A stretch of DNA of 14,101 nt from CAYVUV01 sp964455095 (GCA_964455095.1 CAYVUV010000098.1:1-14101), one strand, 5' to 3'. Positions 5,453 through 12,344 are shown, counted from the stretch's first letter. The notes: generated by a model from the sequence alone, not told the origin. Program-made: numbers and translations.

Positions 5453-7708
5453 TCATTCGCCTTTTCTGAGGCGCGCCATGGCCAACAGCGCGACCAGGCC
5501 GAGGACGCCGATGCCGACGGCGATCATGGACGCGGACAGCAACGGCGCCGCCGCAGGGTCGAAGATGAGGAGGAGCGCGCCGGCGAGCGGCGGATCGTCG
5601 CACACGTCGAGGGCGTAGATCACGTCGCCGGCCACCAGCGGGCGAGTCAGCACGATGGAGAAGTTGCCGCCGGCATCGGTGCCGCCCTGGCCGAGGAGAA
5701 CGTCGTCGGGAGGCGGGATGTCGACGACCTTGTTGGGGCCGATCTCGTAGATCCGGATGCACGTCGGACCGCGACCCGGCGCCCCGGTGCCCGAGACGTT
5801 GTCGTCGCCCGGAGCGAGGCCGGCCGCGAGCGCCGGCGCCGCGGGCTGCGGAGTCGGCGTGATGGTCGGCGTGCTGGTCAGCGTGCGCGTCGGAGTGATC
5901 GTCGGGGTGTCGGTCGGCGTCCGCGTCGGAGTCGACGTCGGGGTGATCGTCGGCGTGCTGGTGGGAGTTGACGTCGGCGTGATCGTTGGGGTGTTGGTCG
6001 GCGTCCGCGTTGGGGTGGACGTCGGCGTCATCGTCGGCGTGCTGGTCGGCGTTCGCGTGGGAGTGGTGGTCGGCGTGTCGGTCGGTGTGAGGGTTGGGGT
6101 GGATGTCGGCGTGATGGTTGGCGTCCGCGTCGGTGTGGACGTCGGCGTCTGAGTCGGCGTGTCGGTCGGTGTCCACGTCGGGGTCGCGGTCGGCGTCAGG
6201 GTCGGCGGCGCCGTGGGCGTGTTCGTCGGTGTGTGAGTCGGCGTGTCGGTGGGAGTCGCGGTAGGCGTCGCCGATGGTGTGTCCGTCGGAGTGTTGGTCG
6301 GAGTGCTGGTCGGGGTCTCCGTCGGTGTGTGAGTCGGCGTATCGGTCGGGGTCGCAGTAGGCGATGCGGTTGGTGTATCCGTCGGCGTTTCCGTCGGCGT
6401 GCCGCTCGGTGTTTCCGTGGGTGTCGCCGTCGGTGTCGCCGTTGGCGTGTCTGTAGGCGTCGCAGTCGAAGTCGCCGTCGGCGTGGTGGTGGCTGTTGGC
6501 AGCGCGGCAAACCGCTGCGCAAAGACACCTGTCGACAAGTTGCCGTCTTGTGGGTAGCTGTGCCACGCAACCACGAACGCTCCGTTTGCTCCCACCGCCA
6601 CCGCCGGGAAATACTGAAACCCGGACGTAAAGCTGTTGACCTGAAACTCCACACCGACCGCCTGACCAGCGCTGTCATAGCGCTGCCCAAAGACGCCAAA
6701 GCTGCTCCCATCCTGGCCGTTGAAGCTGTGCCATGCCACCATGAAGGATCCGTCGGCAGCCGCCGCCACCGTCGGAAGGCTCTGGTCGCCCGGCGTAAAT
6801 GTGTTGACCTGGAACTCGGTACCCGCGGCCTGACCAACGCTGTTGTAACGTTGCGCGAATACACCGTTGACGCTGCCGTCCTGGCCGCTGCCCCACGTCA
6901 CAACAAACGCTCCATCTGCTCCCGCGCCCACCGCCGGCGGGCCCTGACCACCTACCGTATAACTGTTGACCTGGAACTCGGTGCCCGCGGCCTGACCGGC
7001 ACTGTCGTAACGCTGCCCGAATACGCCGGGGCCGCTCCCGTCTTGATAGCTGAACCACGTCACCACGAAGGCTCCGTCCGCGCTCGCCGCCATCGCCGAA
7101 TAACGTTGATCGTTGGTCGTGTAGGTGTTGACTTGAAACTCTGAGCCCGTGGCCTGCCCAGCGCTGTCATATCGCCGGCCGAACACTCCATAGCCGTGGC
7201 CGTCCTGAAGCACACTGGTCCAAGTAACCACGAAGGGGCCGTTCGTTCCCGCCGCCACGGCCGGGAGGTCCTGGCTACCCGGTGTATAGGTGTTGACCTG
7301 GAAATCCGCACCCACCGCTTGTCCTGCACTGTTGTAGCGCCGCCCGAATACGCCCCTACCGCTGGCGTCGTGGTCGCCCTGCCACGCCACCAGAAACGTC
7401 CCGTCTGCTATCAGCGCCGCTGCAGAAAATGCCTGGTTGCCCAGCGTATAGCTGTTGACTTGAAACTCCGTCCCTACAGGCTGCCCTGTACTGGTGTAAT
7501 GCTGTCCGAATACACCGTAGCCATTACCGTCTTGGTTGAGACTCTCCCACGCCACCACAAAAACCCCGTTTGCTCCCCCTGCTACCGAAGGACGCTGCTG
7601 ATCACCCGGCGTGTAGGTATTGACCTGAAACTCCGCGCCCACCATCTGCGCGGCGGCGCCGAGCGGCAAGAGGAGGAACGTGACAGCCATCGCGCTACGC
7701 ATCGTCAT
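5453..7708 (-). CDS. Exported seven-repeat beta-propeller protein with Thr-Pro stalk and C-terminal anchor, paralog D
   Basis: The protein has 751 residues and is the longest complete copy, because of its stalk. The signal peptide ends LGAAA before Q22. Seven repeats fill about 23-401, from MVGAEFQVN to GVFAQRFAAL. The TPTx stalk covers ~404-621. The Ig-like domain has cysteines near 650 and 703; the end reads APLLSASMIAVGIGVLGLVA and closes with RLRKGE, a more basic tail than in B and C. The start at 7708 (ATG ACG ATG) is preferred because GGAG lies nine nt upstream and it aligns with the other paralogs; the second ATG at 7702 is possible. This copy is first at the divergent junction with the plus-strand operon. 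Its head is coded with more A/T-ending codons than that of B or C, suggesting an older or separately derived copy. Function unknown. Confidence 0.88.
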   Translation of the reverse strand: MTMRSAMAVTFLLLPLGAAAQMVGAEFQVNTYTPGDQQRPSVAGGANGVFVVAWESLNQDGNGYGVFGQHYTSTGQPVGTEFQVNSYTLGNQAFSAAALIADGTFLVAWQGDHDASGRGVFGRRYNSAGQAVGADFQVNTYTPGSQDLPAVAAGTNGPFVVTWTSVLQDGHGYGVFGRRYDSAGQATGSEFQVNTYTTNDQRYSAMAASADGAFVVTWFSYQDGSGPGVFGQRYDSAGQAAGTEFQVNSYTVGGQGPPAVGAGADGAFVVTWGSGQDGSVNGVFAQRYNSVGQAAGTEFQVNTFTPGDQSLPTVAAAADGSFMVAWHSFNGQDGSSFGVFGQRYDSAGQAVGVEFQVNSFTSGFQYFPAVAVGANGAFVVAWHSYPQDGNLSTGVFAQRFAALPTATTTPTATSTATPTDTPTATPTATPTETPSGTPTETPTDTPTASPTATPTDTPTHTPTETPTSTPTNTPTDTPSATPTATPTDTPTHTPTNTPTAPPTLTPTATPTWTPTDTPTQTPTSTPTRTPTITPTSTPTLTPTDTPTTTPTRTPTSTPTMTPTSTPTRTPTNTPTITPTSTPTSTPTITPTSTPTRTPTDTPTITPTRTLTSTPTITPTPQPAAPALAAGLAPGDDNVSGTGAPGRGPTCIRIYEIGPNKVVDIPPPDDVLLGQGGTDAGGNFSIVLTRPLVAGDVIYALDVCDDPPLAGALLLIFDPAAAPLLSASMIAVGIGVLGLVALLAMARLRKGE
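5846..6499 (-). repeat. Thr-Pro stalk-coding 12-bp minisatellite, paralog D
   Basis: About 54 TPTx units (~218 residues), the longest stalk here. The propeller-proximal half uses Asp, Glu, Ala and some His, Asn and Ser at x. The membrane-proximal half uses Arg, Ser, Ile, Leu, Met and Asn with only a few Asp, giving a stalk that runs from acidic to basic towards the membrane. Plus-strand unit is GTCGGCGT/GTCGGNGT with four variable bases. Confidence 0.9.
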
Positions 7709-7728
7709 CGGTCTGCTCTCCCATGAGG

Positions 7729-7746
7729 CGGACCGATTCGATCCGC
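7729..7746 (-). promoter_or_regulatory. Conserved leader hairpin box, paralog D
   Basis: Minus strand GCGGATCGAATCGGTCCG; CGGATC pairs with GGTCCG around GAATC. The loop differs from those of A and C while the arms are identical, which points to selection on the stem. It lies 20 nt before the ATG at 7708. Confidence 0.55.
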
Positions 7747-7760
7747 GCATACGCGCGCAT

Positions 7761-7789
7761 GAATATGTCCGATGCCTTTGACGTGTCAA
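7761..7789 (-). promoter_or_regulatory. Candidate sigma70-type promoter for paralog D
   Basis: A perfect TTGACA at 7789-7784 on the minus strand, with ATATTC 17 nt downstream (7766-7761) or CATATT with a 16-nt spacer. The -35 box is 76 nt from the ATG, as in paralog B. It overlaps the inverted repeat at 7778-7789. Confidence 0.5.
7778..7789. promoter_or_regulatory. Candidate operator between divergent units
   Basis: TTGAC-GT-GTCAA is an inverted repeat with 5-bp arms and a 2-bp centre. One arm is part of the -35 box of paralog D and the repeat touches the plus-strand TATAAT. A repressor bound here could control both directions. No regulator gene is adjacent, so the binding protein is unknown; the symmetry may also arise by chance from a TTGACA box. 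Confidence 0.3.
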
Positions 7790-7795
7790 TATAAT
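7790..7795 (+). promoter_or_regulatory. Candidate -10 box for the isomerase/HupE/DUF3604 cluster
   Basis: A perfect TATAAT on the plus strand in otherwise GC-rich intergenic DNA. No good -35 lies 16-18 nt upstream (GTCCGA or TCCGAT), so an activator or a different promoter may be needed. It would give a leader of nearly 200 nt before the ATG at 7998. The rest of 7796-7997 shows no RNA or ORF that I can support, apart from a hairpin (TCGT..GGTCG-G-CGACC.ACGA, 7977-7998) that covers the A of the start codon. Confidence 0.33.
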
Positions 7796-7997
7796 CGGCC
7801 GGCCCTCTCCAGGTTGCCGCGGCGGCGGCGCAAGGTTATGAGCGCATTCCGGGGTGGGATAGCTCGGGCGCGCAAACGACTTGGAGAGTCGGAATGAAGA
7901 AGCCAGCCGCGGCTGCCAGGGTTCCCGAGAGCAACTTCCTCGACTCCGGCGCGGCTTGTGCCTCGACGACGCCCCGTCGTATGGTCGGCGACCGACG

Positions 7998-8975
7998 ATG
8001 CGCTGGAACCGATCGCCCCTCCTCCACTACCTGCTCATCGGTGGGGCGATGTTCCTCGCCGATCGCCGCTGGCTCGAACCCGCGCGCTCCATCGCGGAGG
8101 TGCCGCTGCAGCCGACGGTCGTCATCAGCGCCGCCCAGCAGCGCGAGATGCTCGCCAACTTCACCCGCGCGACCGGGTTCGCGCCGAGCCCCGACGACGA
8201 ACGCGTCCTGCTGGCGCGCGAGATCGATACCGAGCTGCTCTATCGCGAGGCGCTCGCCCTCGGCCTCGAACGCGGCGACCGCACCGTGCGCTGGCAGCTG
8301 GTCGAGAAGATGAGCTTCATCGACGGCGTCGACGAGTCGCTGGGCGACGGCGAGGCCCTCTACCGGAAGGCCCGCGCGCTGGGCTTCGACCAGGACGACC
8401 CGGTGATTCGCCGCATGCTGGTGGAGAAGCTGCGCCTGATCGTGAAGGCGGGCGTGGTGCGCGCCGGGATCGACGAGGCCGCGCTCGCACAGCATCTCGC
8501 CGCGCACGCCGAGCGCTTCCGCCAACCGCCGCGCATCACCTTTCGGCATGTCTTCTTCAGCAGTGAGCAACGGGGCGAGCGCGCCGAACCCGATGCGCAC
8601 ACCGCGCTGGCGGTCGCCCAACGCGCCGACGGCACCGATCTGGTCGCCGGTCTGGGCGATGCCTTCCCGCGCGGCAGTGTCGCGCGCGCCCAGTCGCCGG
8701 CGCAGATTGCAACGATGTTCGGCGATGCCTTCGCAACGGCGGTGGCAGCGCAGCCGATCGACCGCTGGACGGTGCTGCCATCGGCGTCGGGCGTACATCT
8801 GGTGCGCGTCGAGGCCCGCGCCCCGGGCGCGCTGCCGGCGCTCGACACAGTCCGCGGCCAGGTGCTCGAGGAGGTGATCGCCGAGCGCGGTGAGGTCGAG
8901 CTGCAGCGCTTTCTGACTCGACTCCGGGCGCGCTACGCGATCCGCGTCGACGACACGGAAGATCGGGCCTCGTGA
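7998..8975 (+). CDS. Membrane-anchored parvulin-type peptidyl-prolyl cis-trans isomerase
   Basis: A 325-residue protein. Residues ~7-21 (PLLHYLLIGGAMFLA) form an N-terminal membrane anchor. A helical, SurA/PpiD-like region follows (~40-170), then a diverged PpiC/rotamase domain from about 180 (RITFRHVFF, His184) to 275 (SGVHLVRV, His267), and a C-terminal helix. Such proteins assist folding of exported proteins in the periplasm. The rotamase core is poorly conserved between the two end motifs, so activity is uncertain. The ATG at 7998 is chosen because the membrane helix begins there; a TTG at 7881 would add 39 residues without recognisable features, and no strong Shine-Dalgarno precedes either. 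It overlaps the next gene by four bases (GTGA), indicating translational coupling. Confidence 0.8.
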   Translation: MRWNRSPLLHYLLIGGAMFLADRRWLEPARSIAEVPLQPTVVISAAQQREMLANFTRATGFAPSPDDERVLLAREIDTELLYREALALGLERGDRTVRWQLVEKMSFIDGVDESLGDGEALYRKARALGFDQDDPVIRRMLVEKLRLIVKAGVVRAGIDEAALAQHLAAHAERFRQPPRITFRHVFFSSEQRGERAEPDAHTALAVAQRADGTDLVAGLGDAFPRGSVARAQSPAQIATMFGDAFATAVAAQPIDRWTVLPSASGVHLVRVEARAPGALPALDTVRGQVLEEVIAERGEVELQRFLTRLRARYAIRVDDTEDRAS

Positions 8976-9964
8976 AAACGCTGGCATTCGCCGCGGCGTG
9001 CGGGGTCGGGTTACTGGCGTCGATGGCGCTCGCTCACCCGCTGGCGCCGGCGCTGCTCGATCTGCGCGAGGCGCCGGGCGGTGCCGTCGACGTGCGCTGG
9101 AAAACCTCTACCCTCATCGTCCCCGGCGCCCGCACACGTGCCGTCCTGCCGTCGCACTGCAACCCGACATCGGTGCCGAACGAGGCCATCGTCGATGGCG
9201 CGATCGTCGCGCGCTGGACGACCGACTGCGGCGCCGCGGGCCTGGTTGGCGCGACGATTGGCGTCGAGGGGCTCGGCGCCGCGGGGACGGAGGCGCTGGT
9301 GCGATTGACGCTCGCCGACGAGCGCGTCGTGCAGAAGGTGCTCCGGCCCACCGAGACGTCGTTCGTGGTCCCGGAGCGCGAGTCGTGGCTCGATGTCGCC
9401 GGCGACTACGCCCGGCTCGGCATCGAGCACATCCTGACCGGGCCCGATCACCTGCTGTTCGTCCTCGGGCTCGTCCTGCTGGTGTCGGCGTTGGGGACAC
9501 TGGCGAAGACGATCACGGCCTTTACGATCGGGCACAGCATCACGCTCGTGCTGGTTGTCACGCAGGTCCTCCGGATCCCGCCGCGCCCGGCGGAATTCGC
9601 CATCGCGCTCACGGTCCTGGCAGTGGCGGTGGAGCTCGGCCGCCCGAAAGGACGATCTTCCGCGATGCGGCGCTGGCCGTGGCTCATGGCAGCGACGTTC
9701 GGGTTGTTGCACGGGCTGGGCTTCGCCGGGGCACTGCGCGAGATCGGCCTTCCCGAAGGGGACATTCCGCTGGCGTTGTTCGCCTTCAATCTCGGCATCG
9801 AGCTCGGTCAGCTGCTGTTCGTCGCCGCGCTGCTCGCGGTCGGCCACGCCCTTCGGAGTTTCGTCCGCAGCCTGCCGCCCTGGGTGTCGTACATTCCGAC
9901 CTATGCGATGGGCTCCTGCGCGGCGTTCTGGTGCTTCCAGCGCGCCGCCAGTTTCTTTCAATGA
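8972..9964 (+). CDS. HupE/UreJ-family membrane protein (putative metal permease)
   Basis: A 330-residue protein beginning with GTG inside the stop of the isomerase gene. Residues 1-21 are a signal peptide (ending SMALA, then HPLAPALLDLRE). An exported domain of ~115 residues follows, then about six membrane segments. Signature motifs are GIEHILTGPDHLLFVLG (His153, Asp159, His160), TIGHSITL (His188), GLLHGLGFAG (His247) and FNLGIELGQL. These match the HupE/UreJ_2 group; related HupE/UreJ proteins carry nickel or cobalt for hydrogenase and urease. No hydrogenase or urease gene is in this window, so the metal and its client are unknown. Other members of this extended group sit next to peptidyl-prolyl isomerases in my recollection; I could not verify that here. 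The stop is one base before the start chosen for the DUF3604 gene. Confidence 0.88.
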   Translation: MKTLAFAAACGVGLLASMALAHPLAPALLDLREAPGGAVDVRWKTSTLIVPGARTRAVLPSHCNPTSVPNEAIVDGAIVARWTTDCGAAGLVGATIGVEGLGAAGTEALVRLTLADERVVQKVLRPTETSFVVPERESWLDVAGDYARLGIEHILTGPDHLLFVLGLVLLVSALGTLAKTITAFTIGHSITLVLVVTQVLRIPPRPAEFAIALTVLAVAVELGRPKGRSSAMRRWPWLMAATFGLLHGLGFAGALREIGLPEGDIPLALFAFNLGIELGQLLFVAALLAVGHALRSFVRSLPPWVSYIPTYAMGSCAAFWCFQRAASFFQ

Positions 9965-9965
9965 G

Positions 9966-12323
9966 ATGAGGTCTGCCGTGTCGATACCCCACATCGCGCT
10001 CGTGCTCGCCGTGCTCGGCGCCACCACCGCAACCGCCGCTGACGTCCCGCCGCCGTGGGCACGCACCGAGACCCGCGCCGACTGCGCGGCCTACGATCCG
10101 CTGCGCGCACCGTTTTTCGGCGAGACGCACGTCCACACGGCCTACTCCTTCGACGCCCGCATCGGCGACATCACGAACACGCCGAGCGACGCCTACGCGT
10201 TCGCCAGGGGCGCGGCCGTCGGGTTGCCGCCGTACGACGCGATGGGGCAGGGGCTGCGCACCACCCAGCTGCGCCGGCCGCTCGACTTCGTCGCGGTGAC
10301 CGACCATGCGGAACAGTTCGGCGAGGTGCGCATCTGCGAGTCGGTGGGCGATCCCCACTACGGCGAGGCCGAGTGTGTTCAGATGCGCACCCTCCTCGGC
10401 ACCGCGATCCCGCTGCCGCCGCCGCAGCAGCCGCCGGCCGTGCTGACGTTCGCGCTCTTCTATACCGGCATCCCGCCGTTCCATCGCTTCGCCTGGTGCG
10501 ATGACGGCTCGTGTATCGCCGAGGCGTCGCTGGTGTGGAACGACGTCCAGGCGGCCGCCGAGGCCGCCTACGATCGCACCGACGCCTGCACGTTCACCTC
10601 GTTCGTCGCCTACGAATGGACCGGCACGCCGCTCGGCGTGAACCAGCACCGCAACGTGATCTTCCGCAACGGCCTGGTGCCGCCGGTGCCGATCTCGACG
10701 CTCGAGGCCAATACCGCGCCCATCCTCTCGAACGCGCTCAAGACGCAGTGTCTCGACGGTCTGCCCGGCTGCGACGTGCTCGCCATCCCGCACAACACCA
10801 ACCTGAGCCAGGGGACGATGTTCTCGGAAACCTATGACGCCGCCGGCGCGGCATTTCGCGCCGCGATGGAGCCGCTCGTCGAGATGACCCAACACAAGGG
10901 CGACTCGGAATGCCATCCGCTCTTCAGCACCAACGACGAGGAGTGCGGCTTCGAGAAGATGATCCGCACGACGCTCGCCGACTCGTCCGGCAACCACACG
11001 CAGTTCCCGCTGTCGTATGTGCGCAACATCCTGGAGAACGGCTTGCAACAAGAGCAGAGTGTGGGGACGAATCCGTTCCGGCTCGGCTTCGCCGGCGGCA
11101 CCGATTCGCACAACGGCACGCCCGGGCTGGTCAACGAGGCCGACTACGGCCCGGCGGGCGCGCTCGGGACGCGCGACGCGACGCCGGCCTTCATGGTGTC
11201 GCCCTACCCGCTGGGCGGTATCGAGTCGCAGCCCGGCGGCCTCACCGTCGCCTGGGCGGAGGAGAACTCGCGCGACGCGATCTTCTCCGCCATGCGGCGC
11301 CGCGAGACCTACGCGACGAGCGGCACGCGGCCGATCGTGCGGATGTTCGGCGGCGCCCTCGACGACGTCGCCTGCGGCGCCCCCGACTTCGTCGAGCGCG
11401 GCTACCGCGGCGGCGTGCCGATGGGCGGGGAGCTCGGCGCGGTGCGCGGCAACCACAGCCCGCGGTTCGCGGTCCTCGCGGCGAAAGATCCGGGCGGCAA
11501 CGGCGACCCGAGCCAGCCGCTGCAGGCGGTGCAGATCGTCAAGGGCTGGGTCGACGCGGCAGGGCAGTCGCACGAGCAGACCTTCGACGTCGCCGGCAAC
11601 CGCGACAACGGCGCCGGGGTGGATACGACCACCTGTGCCCCGACCGGCGCCGGCTTCGACACCCTCTGCACCGTCTGGGAGGACCCGCAGTTCCAGCCGA
11701 ACGAGCGCGCCTTCTACTATGCCCGCATCATCGAGAATCCGGTCTGCCGCTGGAGCACACGGGTGTGCAACGCGCAGGGCATCGACTGCGCCAACCCCGG
11801 CAGCGTGCCGCCCGACTTCGCCACCTGCTGCGACGCGCGCTTCCCGAAGACCATCAAGGAGCGCGCCTGGACGTCGCCGATCTGGTACCGCCCCGAAGCC
11901 ATCGGCAAGGTCCGCGGCGGCATCACGTTCAAGTCCGCGCCCGGCGGCGACACGCTGGCGCTCTCGCTCGCCATGGCGAAGGTGCCGGCCGAGATGGATG
12001 TCCGCACCAAGCCGTTGACGGTCCGCGTCACCGACGACGACCAGATCTACGCCGTCACCATTCCCGCCGGCGCAATGCTCGAGCGCTCGCCCGGCCGCTC
12101 GTTCGTGTGGAATGCCAACGGCGTCGATGGCGTCCGCCGAGCACGACTCCGCATCAGCCGCGCCGGCAAAGCGACGCTGACGCTGCGCACGGTACCAATC
12201 GATCTGTCGGACGCCGCGCGCGTCAGCCACGCGGTGAACGTCACGGTCCAGATCGGCACGTACGAGTCGACGCACGCACGTCTGTGGGTGAGCAAGGGCT
12301 CTCGGCTGTCGCCGCAGCGCTAG
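9966..12323 (+). CDS. Exported DUF3604 protein (PHP-like, putative metal-dependent hydrolase)
   Basis: A 785-residue protein with a signal peptide (about 1-24, ending TTATA). The DUF3604 hallmarks are FFGETHVHTAYSFDA (His55, His57), DFVAVTDHAEQFG (Asp113, His114), GGTDSHNGTPG (Asp380, His382) and KERAWTSPIWY near 640. The HxH, TDH and DSH sets resemble metal ligands of the PHP fold; the substrate is unknown. A stretch rich in cysteine (CRWSTRVCN, IDC, ATCCDA) precedes the last hallmark. A further ~140-residue beta-rich domain (about 645-785, LALSLAMAKVPAEMD to HARLWVSKG) lies beyond the core. The start is ATG 9966, one base after the HupE stop; GTG 9978, with GAGG six nt upstream, is an equally reasonable start and keeps the signal peptide. 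The gene closes the operon and converges with the regulator gene. Confidence 0.88.
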   Translation: MRSAVSIPHIALVLAVLGATTATAADVPPPWARTETRADCAAYDPLRAPFFGETHVHTAYSFDARIGDITNTPSDAYAFARGAAVGLPPYDAMGQGLRTTQLRRPLDFVAVTDHAEQFGEVRICESVGDPHYGEAECVQMRTLLGTAIPLPPPQQPPAVLTFALFYTGIPPFHRFAWCDDGSCIAEASLVWNDVQAAAEAAYDRTDACTFTSFVAYEWTGTPLGVNQHRNVIFRNGLVPPVPISTLEANTAPILSNALKTQCLDGLPGCDVLAIPHNTNLSQGTMFSETYDAAGAAFRAAMEPLVEMTQHKGDSECHPLFSTNDEECGFEKMIRTTLADSSGNHTQFPLSYVRNILENGLQQEQSVGTNPFRLGFAGGTDSHNGTPGLVNEADYGPAGALGTRDATPAFMVSPYPLGGIESQPGGLTVAWAEENSRDAIFSAMRRRETYATSGTRPIVRMFGGALDDVACGAPDFVERGYRGGVPMGGELGAVRGNHSPRFAVLAAKDPGGNGDPSQPLQAVQIVKGWVDAAGQSHEQTFDVAGNRDNGAGVDTTTCAPTGAGFDTLCTVWEDPQFQPNERAFYYARIIENPVCRWSTRVCNAQGIDCANPGSVPPDFATCCDARFPKTIKERAWTSPIWYRPEAIGKVRGGITFKSAPGGDTLALSLAMAKVPAEMDVRTKPLTVRVTDDDQIYAVTIPAGAMLERSPGRSFVWNANGVDGVRRARLRISRAGKATLTLRTVPIDLSDAARVSHAVNVTVQIGTYESTHARLWVSKGSRLSPQR

Positions 12324-12344
12324 TCAAGAACCCCGCCCCGTGCT

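Noticed and set aside
1294..6499. Regular short repeats that might suggest a CRISPR array
   Set aside because: The units are contiguous 12-bp codon repeats without unique spacers and lie inside coding frames.
7894..8313. ATG at 7894 with GGAG upstream, opening a 139-codon ORF
   Set aside because: It is out of frame with the isomerase and runs over it with Ser/Arg-rich sequence; the product has no recognisable feature.
9555..9965. N-terminal extension of the DUF3604 frame back to 9555
   Set aside because: It overlaps the HupE/UreJ gene and reads as Arg/Ser-rich nonsense; the signal peptide begins at 9966 or 9978.
9786..12275. 829-codon minus-strand ORF opposite the DUF3604 gene
   Set aside because: Its product is Arg/Ala/Gly-rich with no motif, whereas the plus strand carries clear DUF3604 motifs and operon spacing.
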